DNA of 10,000 nt from Rheinheimera sp. (lineage in GTDB: Bacteria; Pseudomonadota; Gammaproteobacteria; Enterobacterales; Alteromonadaceae): the NCBI RefSeq assembly GCF_020217005.1, contig NZ_JAIWOI010000220.1, forward strand, positions 1 through 10,000, written 5' to 3'. Within the stretch, counting starts at the first letter, position 1; each line of letters opens with the position of its first letter. Positions 7,469-10,000 of the stretch are shown in pieces. The notes under the pieces were generated by a model that searched no databases, was not told where the DNA came from, and saw only the letters and a list, made by a program, of their open reading frames with translations. The position numbers and the translations under genes were made by a program.

Positions 7469-7495
7469 TGACTGTAATCAGTCACTTAGTTTTTT
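7469..7495 (+). terminator. Weak terminator-like hairpin after the solute-binding protein gene
   Basis: TGACTG (7469-7474) pairs with CAGTCA (7479-7484) over a TAAT loop. Six T (7490-7495) begin 5 bases after the stem. The alternative in which AACT (7466-7469) also pairs with AGTT (7488-7491) would shift the stem toward the T-run. The stem is short, so this may be a leaky terminator that partly uncouples recG from the genes before it. Confidence 0.35.
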
Positions 7496-7611
7496 CGTAC
7501 CCAAACAATTAAGACTGCAGGTGGCAAGTACAGGCATCCCTAACAGCAGAACAGCACCAGGAGATTCGGCCGCGCTACAGCAGCAAACAAAGTGGCAGCT
7601 TCAAGTACGAA
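7494..7611. repeat. Segment bounded by short inverted repeats, upstream of recG
   Basis: TTCGTAC (7494-7500) and GTACGAA (7605-7611) are perfect inverted repeats at the two ends of a 118-base stretch. Inside are two related strings, GTGGCAAGTACAGG (7521-7534) and GTGGCA followed by AAGTACGAAGG (7592-7613). The right end supplies the AAGGA that serves recG. The pattern could be a small MITE-like or intergenic repeat, or chance similarity. The stretch reads open in the recG frame from GTG 7521 but resembles no part of RecG. Confidence 0.25.
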
Positions 7612-7622
7612 GGAAATATATT

Positions 7623-9704
7623 TTGACAGTAACAGCACTGGATAGCCTATCCGTCAGCCAACTGAAAGGTGTTGGCGCCAAAGTGAGTGAACTGCTGCAT
7701 AAGCTGGGGATTCAAAGTGTGCAGGATCTGCTGTTTCACCTGCCATTGCGTTATGAAGACCGCACTCGCCTCTACCCCATAGCCGATTTATGGCCACAGC
7801 AAACTGCCACAGTGCAGGGCGAAGTGATCAGCAGTGAAATTACTTTTGGTAAAAGACGCAGTTGGTTGGTGTCCATTCGCGATGGTTCGGGCCATTTAAC
7901 TTTACGTTTTTTCCATTTTAATGCAGCGCAAAAAAATGCCGTCGCCCCTGGTGTCACCTTAAGAGTTTTTGGTGAAGTGAAGCGCGGTATGCGCGGTTTT
8001 GAGATGATGCACCCGGAATACAAAGTGCTGAAAGATGGCTTTGAACAGGAAGTCGCTGAAACTCTGACTCCTGTTTATCCCAGTACCGAAGGCTTAAAAC
8101 AAAACAGCTGGCGCAATTTAACAGATGCTGCTTTGCAAGTATTGCAGCGTAGCAGTCCAACCGAATATTTGGCACCAGTGCTGGGTCAAAACAGCTGGTC
8201 CTTGACCGATGCTTTATTGTATCTGCATAGACCACCACCAGATGCGTCACTGCAATTACTGGAACAAGGCCAACATCCGGCGCAACAACGACTTATATTT
8301 GAAGAGCTGGTAGCGCAGCAATTGTCTATGCTGCAATTGCGCCAACAATGCCGCGTGCAACAAGGCCGCAGCTTTGTGGTGGATGAAGCTCAAAACCAAG
8401 AGTTTTTAGCGGCTTTGCCTTTTGCGCCAACTGCAGCACAACAAAGGGTAATACAGGAAATCCGCCGTGATTTAGCTCAAACCGAACCCATGCTGCGGTT
8501 AGTGCAAGGAGATGTAGGTTCAGGTAAAACACTAGTGGCCGCTTTATCAGCTTTAACTGTGTTAAGTCGCGGTGCTCAGGTGGCATTAATGGCACCAACA
8601 GAGCTGTTAGCAGAGCAGCACGCCTTGACCTTCAAAGCCTGGCTCGAGCCTTTGGGTTATCAAATAGCCTGGCTGGCCGGTAAAGCCTCAGCGAAACAAA
8701 AACACCTGCAGCTGGCCGCCATTCAAAATGGCGAAGCCAAAATGGTAATAGGCACTCACGCCTTGTTTCAGCAGCAGGTGCAGTTTCAGCAACTGGCGTT
8801 GGTAATTATCGACGAGCAGCACAGATTTGGGGTGCATCAACGCTTAGAACTGCGTGAGAAAGGTGCAGATACAGGTTTTTACCCACACCAACTGGTGATG
8901 ACAGCCACCCCTATACCCCGCACTTTAGCAATGACAGCTTATGCCGACCTGGACACTTCAGTGATTGACGAACTGCCTCCGGGCCGCACTCCTGTCACCA
9001 CTGTAGTGTTGCCGGACAGCAGGCGTGCTGAAGTGACAGAACGAGTGCGACAGGTGGTGCAGCAGCAAGGCCGGCAAGCCTATTGGGTTTGTACTCTGAT
9101 TGATGAGTCAGAGCAGTTGCAATGTCAGGCGGCAGAACTGACAGCGGTCGAGCTTGCTACCGCCTTGCCTGATTTACGTATAGGCTTAGTGCATGGCCGA
9201 TTAAAAGCGGCGGAAAAACAACAAGTGATGGCCGATTTTAAAGCGGGTGAACTGGATTTATTGGTGGCTACTACTGTAATTGAAGTGGGTGTAGATGTGC
9301 CCAACGCTAGTCTGATGATCATAGAAAATCCGGAACGATTAGGTTTAGCTCAACTTCACCAGTTAAGAGGCCGGGTCGGTCGTGGCAGCGCGGTCTCCCA
9401 TTGTGTACTGCTGTATCATGCGCCTTTATCCGTCACAGCCCAGGCTCGGCTGGCGGTACTCAGAGAAAGTAATGATGGTTTTGTCATAGCTCAACGCGAC
9501 CTGGAAATTCGTGGCCCTGGTGAGCTGCTTGGCACCAAACAAACAGGCCAGGTCAATTATCGTATTGCAGATTTAAGTCGGGACGCACAGCTTATTCCAG
9601 CTGCTCAACAAGCCGCTGCTTTGCTGTGGCAGCAATATCAACCAAATTGCGCCCCCCTAATCCGGCGTTGGTTGGGTTTTAAAGAGATTTATGCTCAAGC
9701 CTGA
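7623..9704 (+). CDS. recG: ATP-dependent DNA helicase RecG, TTG start
   Basis: RecG is a double-stranded DNA translocase that reverses stalled replication forks, branch-migrates Holliday junctions and limits over-replication at termination zones. From the start chosen here the protein is 693 residues, the same as E. coli RecG. The N-terminal wedge (OB-fold) domain contains LPLRYEDRT and RFFHFNAA. The helicase core has Walker A GDVGSGKT at 296-303, APTELLAEQHA, the DEQH box at 397-400, TATPIPRTLAMT, and motif VI QLHQLRGRVGRG at 577-588. RGPGELLGT (from 630) belongs to the C-terminal TRG region needed for coupling ATP use to translocation. TTG 7623 has AAGGA (7610-7614) 8 bases upstream. An in-frame GTG at 7521 would add 34 residues unlike RecG and has no binding site. 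The 207-base gap before it suggests a separate promoter, which I could not locate. Confidence 0.96.
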   Translation: MTVTALDSLSVSQLKGVGAKVSELLHKLGIQSVQDLLFHLPLRYEDRTRLYPIADLWPQQTATVQGEVISSEITFGKRRSWLVSIRDGSGHLTLRFFHFNAAQKNAVAPGVTLRVFGEVKRGMRGFEMMHPEYKVLKDGFEQEVAETLTPVYPSTEGLKQNSWRNLTDAALQVLQRSSPTEYLAPVLGQNSWSLTDALLYLHRPPPDASLQLLEQGQHPAQQRLIFEELVAQQLSMLQLRQQCRVQQGRSFVVDEAQNQEFLAALPFAPTAAQQRVIQEIRRDLAQTEPMLRLVQGDVGSGKTLVAALSALTVLSRGAQVALMAPTELLAEQHALTFKAWLEPLGYQIAWLAGKASAKQKHLQLAAIQNGEAKMVIGTHALFQQQVQFQQLALVIIDEQHRFGVHQRLELREKGADTGFYPHQLVMTATPIPRTLAMTAYADLDTSVIDELPPGRTPVTTVVLPDSRRAEVTERVRQVVQQQGRQAYWVCTLIDESEQLQCQAAELTAVELATALPDLRIGLVHGRLKAAEKQQVMADFKAGELDLLVATTVIEVGVDVPNASLMIIENPERLGLAQLHQLRGRVGRGSAVSHCVLLYHAPLSVTAQARLAVLRESNDGFVIAQRDLEIRGPGELLGTKQTGQVNYRIADLSRDAQLIPAAQQAAALLWQQYQPNCAPLIRRWLGFKEIYAQA

Positions 9705-9735
9705 TCTGATGTAACTTTCTGAAACATCACAACAA

Positions 9736-9801
9736 CAGTTAATTACACACCCTAACTGCAGCTCGTCCGATGATAGGGTTCAGTCTGGCGCAACGACTGA
9801 A
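9736..9801 (+). promoter_or_regulatory. Cluster of inverted repeats in the leader of the last gene
   Basis: Three inverted repeats fall within 66 bases. CAGTTA (9736-9741) matches TAACTG (9753-9758), and ACCCTA (9749-9754) matches TAGGGT (9774-9779); these two share bases and exclude each other. TTCAGTC (9779-9785) and GACTGAA (9795-9801) form a perfect 7-pair stem with a 9-base loop, ending 9 bases before the GAGGA binding site of the next gene. No T-run follows any of them. They may be operator sites or alternative RNA folds; function is inferred. Confidence 0.3.
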
Positions 9802-9822
9802 ATTTACTCAGAGGATTATCAG

Positions 9823-10000
9823 ATGAAACACAGCGCACTATGGCTTGTATTAAGCCTCTTTTCAGCTGTTGCTTTGGCAAAGGATGCTGAATTAGTTTCA
9901 GCGCAAGCTTTCTCCGCTATACAGCCTTTTTCTGTCAGTGGCGCTAACCCCAGATCCTGGACATCCAATCTGAGTTTTGGCCCATGGCACACCGCTAAAG
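9823..10000 (+). CDS. Hypothetical exported protein, N-terminal part
   Basis: Fifty-nine codons are visible before the right edge, with no stop. The product starts MKHSALWL and has a clear signal peptide of about 19 residues ending VALA before KDAELV, so it is periplasmic, outer-membrane or secreted. The mature part seen is rich in Ser, Ala and Phe (AFSAIQPFSVSG, then LSFGPWHTA) and matches no family I recognise. GAGGA (9811-9815) with 7 bases of spacing supports ATG 9823. It lies 118 bases after recG on the same strand, with inverted repeats in between, and probably has its own promoter. Confidence 0.75.
   Translation, partial: MKHSALWLVLSLFSAVALAKDAELVSAQAFSAIQPFSVSGANPRSWTSNLSFGPWHTAK

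Noticed and set aside
7623..7650. TTGACA at 7623 as a -35 promoter element
   Set aside because: No acceptable -10 box follows at 16-18 bases, and the hexamer coincides with the recG start codon.
9707..9729. TGATGT/ACATCA repeat as a recG terminator
   Set aside because: The stem is 6 AT-rich pairs with an 11-base loop and has no T-run after it.

Overview
This window looks like a chromosomal housekeeping segment of a gammaproteobacterium, most likely from the Alteromonadales/Rheinheimera-like side of the group. The basis is protein similarity recalled from memory: SpoT, RpoZ, Gmk and RecG align closely with the E. coli proteins, often with key residues at the same numbers. The E. coli order gmk-rpoZ-spoT-(trmH)-recG is kept, but ridA and a periplasmic binding-protein gene stand where enterobacteria have trmH. 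No phage genes, insertion sequences, CRISPR arrays, tRNAs or rRNAs were seen.

Layout. Bases 1-398 (minus) hold the first 132 codons of an RND-efflux membrane fusion protein. A 281-base gap follows (399-679), with an inverted repeat that may be an operator and a 29-codon ORF with a good ribosome binding site. Two plus-strand genes come next: a small secreted protein with paired cysteines (680-1189) and a DUF4442 hotdog-fold protein (1226-1705). A hairpin plus T-run between them overlaps the second gene's ribosome binding site. A bidirectional terminator (1729-1760) separates these from a convergent aldo/keto reductase gene (1793-2800, minus).

From 2984 to 9704 all genes are on the plus strand: gmk, rpoZ, spoT, ridA, an orphan solute-binding protein, and recG. 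Gmk supplies GDP for GTP synthesis, SpoT makes and degrades (p)ppGpp from GTP/GDP, and omega (RpoZ) helps form one ppGpp site on RNA polymerase, so the first three genes form a guanine-nucleotide/stringent-response block. RidA detoxifies reactive enamines/imines. RecG remodels stalled forks and Holliday junctions. The 207 bases before recG hold a weak terminator-like hairpin and a segment bounded by short inverted repeats. The last gene (9823 onward) encodes the N-terminus of an unrecognised exported protein, preceded by a 118-base gap with several overlapping inverted repeats.

Three starts were chosen against the longest reading frame. gmk starts at ATG 2984, spoT at ATG 4048 and recG at TTG 7623; each has a well-placed ribosome binding site and gives a protein of about the family length. 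No previously undescribed system was found. The candidates worth a second look are small: the 29-codon ORF, the RBS-masking hairpin, the leader structures, and the unusual content between spoT and recG.
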